From Thermoproteus sp. UBA157 (GTDB lineage: Archaea > Thermoproteota > Thermoprotei > Thermoproteales > Thermoproteaceae), in assembly GCA_002497345.1 (NCBI GenBank), contig DANS01000015.1, positions 60,959-74,176 on the forward strand: a stretch of 13,218 nucleotides of DNA, given 5' to 3'. This document shows, in pieces, positions 6,153 through 13,218 of this stretch. The notes under the pieces were generated by a model. That model was not told the origin of the DNA. It did not search any database and was given only the letters and a program-made list of their open reading frames with translations. The position numbers were made by a program, and so were the translations under genes. Each line of letters begins with the position of its first letter. The stretch's first letter is position 1.

Positions 6153-7306
6153 AGATCGCGCATCTCTCGGACGCGCATTTGGGCAGACAGCAGTACCACT
6201 TAAGGGAGAGGGAGGAGGACTACTTCCAAGCGCTTGTCGAGGCTCTGAGAGCCGCTAAGGAGGTAGACGCCGTGGTGATAACTGGGGATCTGCTGGACAC
6301 GAGGAGGCCCTCGACGCGCGTTTTGCTGAGAGCGTTGGATGTATTGACCGAGGCGGATGTGGCGATATACGCCATAGGCGGGAACCACGACTACAGCTAT
6401 CTGAGGCCGGAGGAGACGCCGCTCCGCATTCTAGATAGAGTGGGGGCCATAAGGCTTCTGTGCTTCGAGGAGGCGGACCTCGGCGGCGCGTGGATATATG
6501 GCGCTTGTGCGATGCCCCGCTCCAGATCCGATGAGTTCCGACAGAGGGTCCTCTCGGCGAGGCCCGGCTCCCTCTTGGCCATGCACCAAGCCGTGGAGGG
6601 GGTCAAGGCGCGGTACCCCTCCGCTGTTGACGAACATACCATGCCTCTGAAAGCCCTCTCGGGCATCAAGGCCGTCCACATAGCTGCTGGCCACATCCAC
6701 GACCACGGAGCCTCGACGTCAGTGCCCGGCGCCAGCGGATCGGTCCAAGCCCTTTGGGCCGGCTCCCTCGAGCTGTGGGACTCGGGGGAGTTCGAGACGT
6801 GGGACCTCTCGGGCGGGAGGTGGGAAAAAATGCAAGAGGCCGCTCCCAAGGGGATTTACATAATCGATTTGGCAGGCAAGGCGGTCTCAGTTAAGGAGGT
6901 GCTCCTGAGGCCTAGGCGGAGGATGGTGAAGCTCAGGATATTTCTTGAAAACGCGAAAGAGGTCGAGGCGGCGCTAGACGAAGCCGCTCGGAGATTCGAC
7001 GAGGCCGGGTCGGTGATTAAGGTCGAGCTATACGGCGAGGTGGGCGAAGATATAAGGCCGTCGAGGTACGCGGCCTTCTTCTCCAAGGCGCTCTACGTCG
7101 ACGTCGTGGATAAGACCAAGAAGCCCAAAGGGGTTATCATCAAGTCGGGCTCGGCGTATGAGGCCATCGAAAAGCTGTTGAGGGAGAAGCTCGGCGCGGG
7201 CGCCGACGTGATCGCCAAGGCGCTCGCCTACGTCAGAGATGGGGATAAAGCCGCGGCCAAGAGGATCTTGGAGGAATGGCTCTATGCTCAAGTGGATAGA
7301 GCTTAG
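6149..7306 (+). CDS. mre11: Mre11 nuclease
   Basis: Mre11 is the manganese-dependent calcineurin-like phosphoesterase of the Mre11-Rad50 complex, with 3'-5' exonuclease and endonuclease activity at DNA ends. The 385 residues carry the full metal-binding set: DAH (Asp8, His10), GDLLD (Asp47), GGNHD (Asn79, His80, Asp81), AMHQ (His146) and AGHIHDH (His182, His184). The C-terminal half holds the capping domain and the Rad50-binding region, which is generally poorly conserved. The start ATG lies within the herA stop (ATGA overlap, 4 bases), typical of translational coupling. Its end overlaps rad50 by 23 bases. No truncation is seen. Confidence 0.95.
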   Translation: MKIAHLSDAHLGRQQYHLREREEDYFQALVEALRAAKEVDAVVITGDLLDTRRPSTRVLLRALDVLTEADVAIYAIGGNHDYSYLRPEETPLRILDRVGAIRLLCFEEADLGGAWIYGACAMPRSRSDEFRQRVLSARPGSLLAMHQAVEGVKARYPSAVDEHTMPLKALSGIKAVHIAAGHIHDHGASTSVPGASGSVQALWAGSLELWDSGEFETWDLSGGRWEKMQEAAPKGIYIIDLAGKAVSVKEVLLRPRRRMVKLRIFLENAKEVEAALDEAARRFDEAGSVIKVELYGEVGEDIRPSRYAAFFSKALYVDVVDKTKKPKGVIIKSGSAYEAIEKLLREKLGAGADVIAKALAYVRDGDKAAAKRILEEWLYAQVDRA

Positions 7307-9404
7307 GAACTTCAAAATACACGAGGAACTCTCCGCGGACTTCGTCGAGGGCGTAAACTTCGTGTATGGGCCAAACGGCGCGGGGAAGAGCAGCCTCCTC
7401 GAGGCCATAGCGATCGCCTTGTACGGATCGAGGTGGCTCCAGAAGATCAAAAGCCGATGGGCCGATCTGGTGAGGAGAGGCGCCGTAGAGGCGTCGGTGC
7501 AGCTGGCCTTCGTGGGCATAGACGGCGTTGAATACGTCGTTACGAGGCGCTTCAACTCTTCCGGCACATCGTCGTCCGGCACGTACTTGACGGCCGAGGG
7601 CAAAATGGTGGCCAGAGGCGATCAAGACGTGACCGCGTTTGTGATAAAGGCGTTGGGATTGGGCGTGGACGAGTTCGCGAACTTGGCATATATAAGACAA
7701 GGAGAGTTGCGGCGTATATTGGCCGAGCCCGACTACATAGATAGGCTTTTCAAGCTCGACGAGTTCGACGAACTAGACGAGATATTGAGGGACGTCTTGG
7801 CCGACGTTTTGAGGCGAAAGGAGAGGGCCGCGGGGAGGCTCGAGGAGCTCCGCAGGAGGTCTGAGGATTTAACCAAACGGGTACACGAGATGGAGGCCCA
7901 GTTGGCTGAGGCGTCTAGAGATGCCGAGATCCTCAAGCCTTACTTTCGCAAATACGAGGAGGCGGAGGGGGAGCTGGTCGCGTTGAGGGAGAGAGCTGCC
8001 GCGTTGGAACAAGAGACCAAATCGCTTAGATCCCTCGTGGAGAAGCTAGAGGAGGAGCTGGTGGAGCTGGACTTGGAGATCGAGAAAAGGAGCGAGGAGC
8101 TCAGAGAGTTGGAGAGGCTCGAGGTGGAGCTGGCATCGCTCCCCCAACCAGATCCCTCCGCGGAGGCGCGCTATTACGAGGCCAAGAAGATCGCGGAGGC
8201 GTTGTCCTCCGTTGACTTACAGCTGGCGAGGTCCTTCAAGGCGGAGGAGCTGGAGGCCGCATATAGGGAGAGGGAGGAGCTGAAGATGCGCAGAGCGGAG
8301 GTCTTGGCCAAGCTCGGGCTGGCCAAAGAGGTGGTCAAGGTGGCGGGGAGGGCGGCCGGCGGAAGGTGCCCCGTATGCGGGGGTCCGCTGAGCCCCGAGA
8401 CGGTTAAAAAACACGAGGAAGAGGCCAGGAGGCTGGAGGCCGAGCTTAGAAGACTGGAGGCCAGGCTTCTCGAAGTGGAGTCGTCGGTGAGGAGGCTCGA
8501 GAGGGCCAAGGAGGAGTACTTGAAGGCCAAGGATTACTTATCCCTCGATGCGGATGAGCTGAGGAGGAGGCTGGAGGAGTTGAGGAGGATCTACGAGGAG
8601 CAAAAAGCGCTTGAGAGAAAAAGAGCGGAGCTCGCGGCGCGGATAGCTATGCGGGGGAGGCTCGAGGAGGCGATCAAGTCCTTGGAGGCGAGGAGGGCCG
8701 AGACTGAAAGGAGGCTGTCCGAGGCGAGGTCGCGGCTTAAGGAGGTGGAGGGCCAGCTGGCCTCGTTGAGGCCCAAGCTGGAGGAGTTGGGCAAGACATA
8801 CGAGGAGCTTAAGGCCAAGGCCGAGGCCTATTTGAGGGCAGCCTCGAGGGCCGAGGAGCTGACGAGGCAACTGTCTGCGATAAGGGCCGAGGCTGAGCGA
8901 GTCTGCAGAGAGTTGGAGGCCGCGAGGAGGGACTCGGAGATACACGCTAAGGCCGAAGAGAGGGGGAAGGCGGCGAGGGCCGCGCTGAAGGACGTGAAGC
9001 CCCTCGCTAGAAGGATTTTGATAGATGCCGTCAACGCCGAGCTCAACGCCACGTTCCTGAGACTGAGACATAAGGAGGCGCTCCGCTCTGCGGAGCTGGC
9101 GCAAGTCGAGGGTCGCTACTACGTCGTGGTGTCCAGAAACGACGGCCAGCGCTTCCTCCACACGGCGCTTTCAATAGGCGAGGCCAACTTGGTCGCGCTG
9201 GCGTTGAGGGTGGCCCTCGCGAAGGCCCTTCTGGGAAGGCCGCCGTTTCTGCTTCTGGACGAGCCGACGGAGCATCTCGACGAAATTCACCGCAAGAGAA
9301 TCGTCGAGCTGGTCAGGGATTTGGCCAGAGATGTGAGGACGATCTTGGTGACGTCGCATTTAGGCGAGTTCGAGGAGGTGGCCGACAAGAGGATAGATCT
9401 CTGA
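7284..9404 (+). CDS. rad50: Rad50 ABC-type ATPase with zinc hook
   Basis: Rad50 is the SMC-like ATPase that clamps DNA and gates Mre11. The start chosen is ATG 7284 (MLKWIELRNF), giving 706 residues; a longer in-frame reading from 7239 adds 15 non-conserved residues inside mre11. A GGAGG at 7270-7274 lies 9 bases before this ATG. Visible motifs: Walker A GPNGAGKSS (Lys35), Q-loop Gln139 (YIRQGE), coiled coil about 170-360, hook CPVC (Cys362, Cys365), returning coil about 375-570, signature LSIGE (629-633, where LSGGE is usual), Walker B FLLLDEP (Asp659, Glu660), D-loop EHLDE and SH switch (His692). It is clearly shorter than the roughly 880 residues of Pyrococcus or Sulfolobus Rad50, so the arms are short. 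Two zinc hooks from two molecules would join the complex. Confidence 0.95.
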   Translation: MLKWIELRNFKIHEELSADFVEGVNFVYGPNGAGKSSLLEAIAIALYGSRWLQKIKSRWADLVRRGAVEASVQLAFVGIDGVEYVVTRRFNSSGTSSSGTYLTAEGKMVARGDQDVTAFVIKALGLGVDEFANLAYIRQGELRRILAEPDYIDRLFKLDEFDELDEILRDVLADVLRRKERAAGRLEELRRRSEDLTKRVHEMEAQLAEASRDAEILKPYFRKYEEAEGELVALRERAAALEQETKSLRSLVEKLEEELVELDLEIEKRSEELRELERLEVELASLPQPDPSAEARYYEAKKIAEALSSVDLQLARSFKAEELEAAYREREELKMRRAEVLAKLGLAKEVVKVAGRAAGGRCPVCGGPLSPETVKKHEEEARRLEAELRRLEARLLEVESSVRRLERAKEEYLKAKDYLSLDADELRRRLEELRRIYEEQKALERKRAELAARIAMRGRLEEAIKSLEARRAETERRLSEARSRLKEVEGQLASLRPKLEELGKTYEELKAKAEAYLRAASRAEELTRQLSAIRAEAERVCRELEAARRDSEIHAKAEERGKAARAALKDVKPLARRILIDAVNAELNATFLRLRHKEALRSAELAQVEGRYYVVVSRNDGQRFLHTALSIGEANLVALALRVALAKALLGRPPFLLLDEPTEHLDEIHRKRIVELVRDLARDVRTILVTSHLGEFEEVADKRIDL

Positions 9405-9450
9405 ACAACGCGTTGTTAATTTCAGAGATGGTAGAAAGCCTATGTGCGTC

Positions 9451-9461
9451 AAATATATATA
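9451..9461 (+). promoter_or_regulatory. TATA box of the aRF1 gene
   Basis: AAATATATATA lies in the 67-base gap between rad50 and the aRF1 gene. Its centre is about 28 bases before ATG 9484, but only 16 before the in-frame GTG at 9472. This supports ATG 9484 as the start of a leaderless message and separate transcription from the repair operon. Confidence 0.65.
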
Positions 9462-9483
9462 GTGATTTTGCGTGAAGCCGTTC

Positions 9484-10653
9484 ATGAGCTTTAATAGGCC
9501 GCCCAACGGCGTTTACCTCCTCAAAACGGCTGTGGAGCTCAGGGCGTTCATCAGCTTGCTCAAGAAGTTCAAAGGATACGCGACGACGCTCATAACGCTT
9601 TACATCAACGGCGGAAGGCCGATGCCGGACGTGTTGTCGTTGCTACGTAGCGAGTGGTCGACGGCGTCCAACATCAAGGACAAGACCACGAGAACCCACG
9701 TGCAGGATACCCTGGAGCGCATAGTGAACAACCTCAAGGGCGAGGCCAAGGCGCCGGACAACGGCATGGCCGTCTTCGCGGGCTTCCACATGATAAACCC
9801 CGGCAACTACGAGTGGATCTACTACGTGGTGGTGCCGCCCCAGCCCATCTACACCTTCAAATACATCTGCGACACGGCCTTCCACACCGAGATCTTGGAG
9901 GACCAGATAAAATCCAGCGTGGCCTACGGCATAGTGGTCGTGGAGAGGGGGGAGGCGATACTGGCGGTGCTGAGGGGAGGCCAGTGGGAGGTCATAAAAA
10001 CGATACAATTCTTCGTGCCGGGCAAGCACAGCGCCGGCGGCCAGTCCGCCAACCGCTACAAGCGACAGACGGAGCACTTGGCCGAGGTTTTCTACAAGAT
10101 GGTTGCGGAGGAGGTGAACAAGGTGTTCCTCTCCATGCCGGGGCTAAAGGGGCTGATCGTGGCGGGGCCCGGGCCCACTAAGGAGGACTTCCTGGAGGAG
10201 GGGGGGCTCGACTACCGCCTCAAGGACAAGGTGTTGGCCGTCGTATCCGCTTGTTGCGCCAACGAATACGGAGTGATCGAGGCGATAAAAAACGCCGAGG
10301 AGCAACTGAAGGAGAGCGAATACGTCAAGGCGAAGGAGCTCATGGACAAGGTGATGTACTACGCCGTTAAGAAGAGCGAATATATGGTATACGGCAAGGA
10401 GAAGGTCGTCAAGGCCATGGAAATGGGCGTGGCCGATGTGGTGGTAATAGCGGAGGAGCTAGGGGAGGACGAGGTGCTCGACTTGGTCATGAAGGGCGAC
10501 TCGAAGGGCGTTAAGGTGGAGGTGGTGCCCAAGGGCGTCGAGGAGAGCAAGACGTTGGTGCAAGCCTTCGGCGGCTACGTGGCGTTGTTGAACACGCCGG
10601 CCTGGGTGTTGGAGCAGACGGCCCAACAAGAGGCGGCCGCGACGGCCTCCTAG
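9484..10653 (+). CDS. prf1: Peptide chain release factor aRF1
   Basis: aRF1 recognises all three stop codons in the ribosomal A site and triggers peptide release. From ATG 9484 it is 389 residues. Domain 1 has the TASNIK-type decoding motif (60-65) and YICDTAF (127-133, the YxCxxxF motif). Domain 2 has GGQ (185-187) in GKHSAGGQSANRYKRQTE. Domain 3 continues to about 375, with a short Gln/Ala-rich tail. The decoding motif reads NIKD (Asp66), where eukaryotic and many archaeal factors have NIKS. GTG 9472 would add four residues but fits the TATA box less well. The gene appears intact. Its TAG overlaps the TAG of the convergent membrane-protein gene in a single CTAG. It has no functional tie to the repair operon beyond adjacency. 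Confidence 0.95.
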   Translation: MSFNRPPNGVYLLKTAVELRAFISLLKKFKGYATTLITLYINGGRPMPDVLSLLRSEWSTASNIKDKTTRTHVQDTLERIVNNLKGEAKAPDNGMAVFAGFHMINPGNYEWIYYVVVPPQPIYTFKYICDTAFHTEILEDQIKSSVAYGIVVVERGEAILAVLRGGQWEVIKTIQFFVPGKHSAGGQSANRYKRQTEHLAEVFYKMVAEEVNKVFLSMPGLKGLIVAGPGPTKEDFLEEGGLDYRLKDKVLAVVSACCANEYGVIEAIKNAEEQLKESEYVKAKELMDKVMYYAVKKSEYMVYGKEKVVKAMEMGVADVVVIAEELGEDEVLDLVMKGDSKGVKVEVVPKGVEESKTLVQAFGGYVALLNTPAWVLEQTAQQEAAATAS

Positions 10654-11291
10654 GGAGGGGGCGCCCGCGCCGCTTCTCTGTACGCGAGCATCTCGGCGAT
10701 GTATTCGGCCAGGAGCGCCAAGCCCCCTACGTAGTCCATCAGCGGAATCAACGAGAGTGGATAGCCTATTAGGAGCAGTATCAACGCGACGCCGAATAGG
10801 CCCACCTTGCTGTGCCTACGGAGGTCGTTCAACGTGATGGCCCTGGCCGCCACCAGGAGGAGATAGGCCGCTTGGAAGACGGCGAATATGCCGAGGAGGG
10901 CGGGCGTCTTGAGCATCACCTGGTAGATGTAGGTGGGGTCTATCCTCGCGCGCGCGGCGACGCCGGGATGGCCGAGGAAGTACATGGCGAGCGCGGCCGC
11001 GAATATCGCGGCGAGCGCCATCAACGCCACAGGGCCCCAGGCGAGCCACCAAGCCCATCGGAAGCCCAGCCCATGTAGGGCGCGGTAGCCTCTGAACAGA
11101 TACAAGAAGAAAATCGACAAGAGCGCTATCAAGAGGGCTATCACGGCGAATCCGGCCACAGCGAGGGCGGCCGGCGATGTGAACAAGGCCGAGAGGAGGA
11201 GCGCGAAGGATATGGCTACAAGCGCCGATATCACCACCAGCTGGTAGAGAAAGCCTTTGTAGAGTATCCTCATGATCTCCCTGAAGTCCAT
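10650..11291 (-). CDS. Polytopic membrane protein, unknown function
   Basis: From ATG 11291 this is 213 residues with about five hydrophobic segments: about 15-37, 41-66, 80-106, 129-149 and 163-185. A short charged N-terminus (MDFREIMRILYKG) comes before the first and a Pro-ending tail follows the last. It resembles small crenarchaeal membrane proteins of unknown function (possibly DUF973-like), but I cannot confirm a family. A longer open reading to 11558 crosses the divergent ABC ATPase gene and is His/Arg-rich shadow sequence. The TATA box at 11313-11321 is centred 26 bases before ATG 11291, which decides the start. Divergence from the ABC exporter over one promoter suggests shared control, perhaps a role in the same membrane process. 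Its stop shares CTAG with the aRF1 stop. Confidence 0.8.
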   Translation of the reverse strand: MDFREIMRILYKGFLYQLVVISALVAISFALLLSALFTSPAALAVAGFAVIALLIALLSIFFLYLFRGYRALHGLGFRWAWWLAWGPVALMALAAIFAAALAMYFLGHPGVAARARIDPTYIYQVMLKTPALLGIFAVFQAAYLLLVAARAITLNDLRRHSKVGLFGVALILLLIGYPLSLIPLMDYVGGLALLAEYIAEMLAYREAARAPPP

Positions 11292-11312
11292 GGACTGGCG
11301 GATATGCGCAAT

Positions 11313-11325
11313 ATTTAAATAAAAA
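11313..11325. promoter_or_regulatory. Shared bidirectional TATA region
   Basis: ATTTAAATAAAAA sits in the 54-base gap between divergent starts at 11291 (minus) and 11346 (plus). ATTTAAATA is centred 26 bases from the minus-strand ATG, and TAAATAAAAA about 26 bases from the plus-strand ATG. Both messages would be leaderless. The two boxes overlap, so a transcription complex on one should exclude the other. Confidence 0.65.
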
Positions 11326-11330
11326 TAGTC

Positions 11331-11340
11331 CGATATATCG
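11331..11340. promoter_or_regulatory. Palindrome CGATATATCG, possible operator
   Basis: A perfect 10-base palindrome lies between the shared TATA region and the plus-strand ATG at 11346, and upstream of the TATA box for the minus-strand gene. It could be a regulator half-site pair, an alternative TATA-like element, or chance in AT-rich sequence. Confidence 0.25.
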
Positions 11341-11345
11341 AGCAT

Positions 11346-12215
11346 ATGGACGCCGTGTTTTTCGACGACGTGAGCAAGAGGTTCGGCCGCATCGTGGCTC
11401 TCGACGGCGTGACTCTCCACGTCGGCGAAGGACAGGCCTTGGCGCTGGTGGGCCCCAACGGCGCCGGCAAGACGACTCTCCTCAAGCTCGCCGCGGGCAT
11501 CCTTGCGCCCGATAGGGGCGAGGTCTACGTGTACGGCCGCCCCGCCAGGACGCCTCAAGCCAAGAGATCCGTGGGGTTCACGACCCCCATGGATAGAGGC
11601 GTCTATTGGAGGGTCACCGCCATCGACAACTTGGTCTTCTTCGGCGCGCTATACGGCCTCTCCGTGAGGGAGGCCAAGAGGAGGGCCCTCCAGCTCTTAG
11701 ATGAGCTCGGGCTTAAGGAGCGCGCCTTCGATCTGGTCGCGAGCTACAGCACGGGGATGATGAGGCGGCTTGAGCTGGCCAGAGCCTTGATACACGACCC
11801 AGACGTCTTGCTCTTGGACGAGCCGACGAGCGGCATGGACGTCGACGCTAAGAGAGTCGTCTTGGACTACCTTAAAAGGCTTAAGGGGAGGAAGACCATT
11901 TTGATCGCATCGCACGACCCCCAAGAGATAGCGTTGGCCGACTCGGTCGTCTACCTCAATAAGAGGATAGTGGGCGAGTCCCCCAGCTTGAAGCTAGTAA
12001 GGCTCTTGGTCGAGGGCGCCGTCCCCCACGACGGCGCCTCCGTGATCAAGGTGGGAGAAGACAGATACTTGGTGATCTTAGACGTGAGGCAACTCGGCGA
12101 ATACGTCGCCAAACTGGGCGGCGCGCGGATACTCGACGTCGACGTAATGGTGCCAACAGCCGAGGACAACGCGAGGCGACTCGAGCACGTGAAGAGGAGG
12201 AAGTGGGGAGAGTAA
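11346..12215 (+). CDS. ABC-2 type exporter, ATP-binding subunit
   Basis: The cytoplasmic ATPase of an ABC exporter, 289 residues. Walker A is GPNGAGKTT (36-44, Lys42), the signature is YSTGMMRRLELARAL (134-148, in place of LSGGQ), Walker B is VLLLDEP (Asp158, Glu159), the D-loop is SGMD and the switch is His190. In the Q-loop region the sequence is VGFTTPMDRGVYWRVT, with no Gln at the usual place. Related ABC-2 ATPases carry FYWRLT-like text there, so this looks like a subfamily trait. Residues 210-289 are an extra C-terminal alpha/beta domain, as in drug- and polymer-exporting members. The ATG is 26 bases from a TATA box. The TAA overlaps the permease ATG by one base (TAATG), so the two are co-translated. 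The cargo is unknown. Confidence 0.92.
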   Translation: MDAVFFDDVSKRFGRIVALDGVTLHVGEGQALALVGPNGAGKTTLLKLAAGILAPDRGEVYVYGRPARTPQAKRSVGFTTPMDRGVYWRVTAIDNLVFFGALYGLSVREAKRRALQLLDELGLKERAFDLVASYSTGMMRRLELARALIHDPDVLLLDEPTSGMDVDAKRVVLDYLKRLKGRKTILIASHDPQEIALADSVVYLNKRIVGESPSLKLVRLLVEGAVPHDGASVIKVGEDRYLVILDVRQLGEYVAKLGGARILDVDVMVPTAEDNARRLEHVKRRKWGE

Positions 12216-13006
12216 TGGGCTTCCTCGACAAGCTCTACGTCTTCTTGGCTATCAGAGGCTTCAAGGTGTGGGCCAGCTACAAGACCCAAGTCGCCTTGAC
12301 GGCGGTGAATTGGGTCATCCCCGTTTTCATATATTTCTTCGTGGGCCTAACCTTGGGCAAAGGGGCGTTGGCCGACAATTACACCGCCTTCGTCGTCGTG
12401 GGCACGGCGTTTCAGGGCTACTTCTCGGCCTCCGTCGTCACGCTCGCCGGCAGATTGCGGAATGAGGAGTTGATAGGTACTTTGGAGTACCTCGTGGCCT
12501 CGCCGCTCAGCTCCGCGTCGCTTATGCTCTATAACACTATGTGGGGATTGGCCATAAATTCGCTGAGCGCCGCCTCCGTCTTGCTGATAGGTTTGGGCCT
12601 CGGCGTTAGATACTCGCCGAATCCCGCATCCGCCGCCGTGGTGATGGCGCTCTACCTAGCCTCGATAATCGGCTTAAACTTGATCGCAGGCGCCGTGGTC
12701 TTGATAGTGAAACAAGGCAACCCCGTGGCCCTGTTCACCTCCGTTGCCTCAAACCTCCTCGGCGGCGCCGTCTTCCCAGTCTCGGTACTACCGCAGTGGC
12801 TTAGATACGTGAGCTACGGCCTATCGCTGACTTGGGCACTGGACGGACTGAGAGCTTCTCTCCTCCAAGGCGCTGGGCTGGGCGCCATATGGCCGGACCT
12901 CTGGCGCTTAGCCGCCGTCGCGGCCGCCTATTTGGCCCTCGGATTTGCCTTGACCGAGTACGCCTTCTGGAAATTACTGAGGGACGGCTCGGCGCATATG
13001 TACTAG
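12215..13006 (+). CDS. ABC-2 type exporter, permease subunit
   Basis: The membrane partner of the preceding ATPase, 263 residues from ATG 12215. That start overlaps the ATPase stop (TAATG) and has a GGGGAGAG purine run just before it; a GTG at 12203 would add four residues. About six hydrophobic segments are visible: about 25-48, 56-80, 105-130, 138-165, 170-190 and 225-250. The conserved ABC-2 features are an RNEELIGTLEYLVASPLS coupling-helix region after segment 2 and VFPVSVLPQWLRYVSYGLSL near the C-terminus. This is the PF01061-like membrane fold used for exporting drugs, lipids or polysaccharides. The substrate cannot be read from the sequence. Its TAG is directly followed by the TAA of the convergent PDZ gene, with no gap. 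Confidence 0.9.
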   Translation: MGFLDKLYVFLAIRGFKVWASYKTQVALTAVNWVIPVFIYFFVGLTLGKGALADNYTAFVVVGTAFQGYFSASVVTLAGRLRNEELIGTLEYLVASPLSSASLMLYNTMWGLAINSLSAASVLLIGLGLGVRYSPNPASAAVVMALYLASIIGLNLIAGAVVLIVKQGNPVALFTSVASNLLGGAVFPVSVLPQWLRYVSYGLSLTWALDGLRASLLQGAGLGAIWPDLWRLAAVAAAYLALGFALTEYAFWKLLRDGSAHMY

Positions 13007-13218
13007 TTAAAGCTCCAAGGTCCTCCCCCCTCTGACCACCCTCAGCCTAGGCGTTCTGCCCTCGGCTACCGCCTCCGCCACGGCGAGCCTCAGCTGGAAG
13101 ACGTTCTCGACCGGCTTCCCGTCGACTGCCACGATTATGTCTCCTCTTCTGAGGCCTGCCTCATCGGCGTACGATCCGGGCTGGACGGCGGCCACTAGAA
13201 GGCCCTTGCTGACGGGAA
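13007..13218 (-). CDS. PDZ-domain protein, C-terminal part (HtrA/DegP-like protease?)
   Basis: A partial gene whose 5' end lies beyond the right edge; the frame is open to base 13218. The visible 69 residues are one PDZ domain: PVSKGLLVAAVQPGSYADEA, then GLRRGDIIVAVDGKPV (the GDII...GKPV hallmark), a helix (NVFQLRLAVAEAV) and the final strand LRVVRGGRTLEL before the TAA. A GTG inside (13195) begins mid-domain and is not the true start. A PDZ domain at the extreme C-terminus with this wording is typical of trypsin-like HtrA/DegP serine proteases. Site-2 proteases and other PDZ proteins remain possible because the catalytic part is not in the window. It is convergent with the ABC exporter, so it probably does not belong to that operon. 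Confidence 0.85.
   Translation of the reverse strand, partial: PVSKGLLVAAVQPGSYADEAGLRRGDIIVAVDGKPVENVFQLRLAVAEAVAEGRTPRLRVVRGGRTLEL

Noticed and set aside
7239..7283. 15-residue N-terminal extension of Rad50
   Set aside because: Not Rad50-like, lies inside mre11; ATG 7284 has a GGAGG 9 bases upstream and gives the family N-terminus.
7733..9359. Several long minus-strand open frames opposite rad50
   Set aside because: Ser/Leu-rich text that mirrors the Glu/Arg-rich coiled-coil codons; shadow frames.
11292..11558. 89-codon N-terminal extension of the membrane protein
   Set aside because: It is antisense to the ABC ATPase, rich in His/Arg/Gly, and the TATA box at 11313-11321 would lie inside it.
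1..13218. CRISPR arrays, insertion sequences, tRNA or rRNA genes, large repeats
   Set aside because: Reading both strands I saw no regularly spaced repeats, transposase motifs, terminal inverted repeats or tRNA T-loop signatures.

Overview
The window looks like chromosomal DNA from a GC-rich hyperthermophilic crenarchaeon, most likely order Thermoproteales (Thermoproteus/Pyrobaculum type). This rests on the archaeal end-resection set HerA-NurA-Mre11-Rad50, an archaeal aRF1, AGG/AGA-rich arginine codons, densely packed genes with overlapping stops and starts, and several start codons about 26 bases downstream of TATA-like boxes (leaderless style). The genus is a guess from composition.

Left part (1-1746): a minus-strand cluster of three unrecognised proteins reading away from nurA. 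The 339-codon gene (140-1159) is intact. The two small genes before it (1181-1467 and about 1471-1677) read as good protein only if five single-base indels, each in a short G or C run, are corrected. No similar disruption is seen in the other 11 kb, so this is either a local sequence-quality problem or two freshly decaying genes.

Middle part (1767-9404): DNA double-strand-break processing. nurA (+) is followed by two minus-strand genes, a ParA/MinD-type ATPase and a 132-residue protein that resembles a PD-(D/E)XK nuclease lacking its catalytic lysine. Divergent from these is the tight operon herA-mre11-rad50, with overlaps of 4 and 23 bases. HerA and NurA form the translocase-nuclease machine that resects ends opened by Mre11-Rad50, leaving 3' single strands for RadA. 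HerA carries a C-terminal tail with a SWIM-like zinc motif. Rad50 is short (706 residues), with one CPVC zinc hook and an LSIGE signature.

Right part (9451-13218): peptide release factor aRF1 has its own TATA box. A polytopic membrane protein (minus) and an ABC-2 type exporter (ATPase plus permease, plus strand) diverge from one AT-rich promoter near 11313-11340. At the right edge is the C-terminal PDZ domain of a cut-off minus-strand protein, perhaps an HtrA/DegP-like protease. No tRNA, rRNA, CRISPR array, insertion sequence or long repeat was seen.
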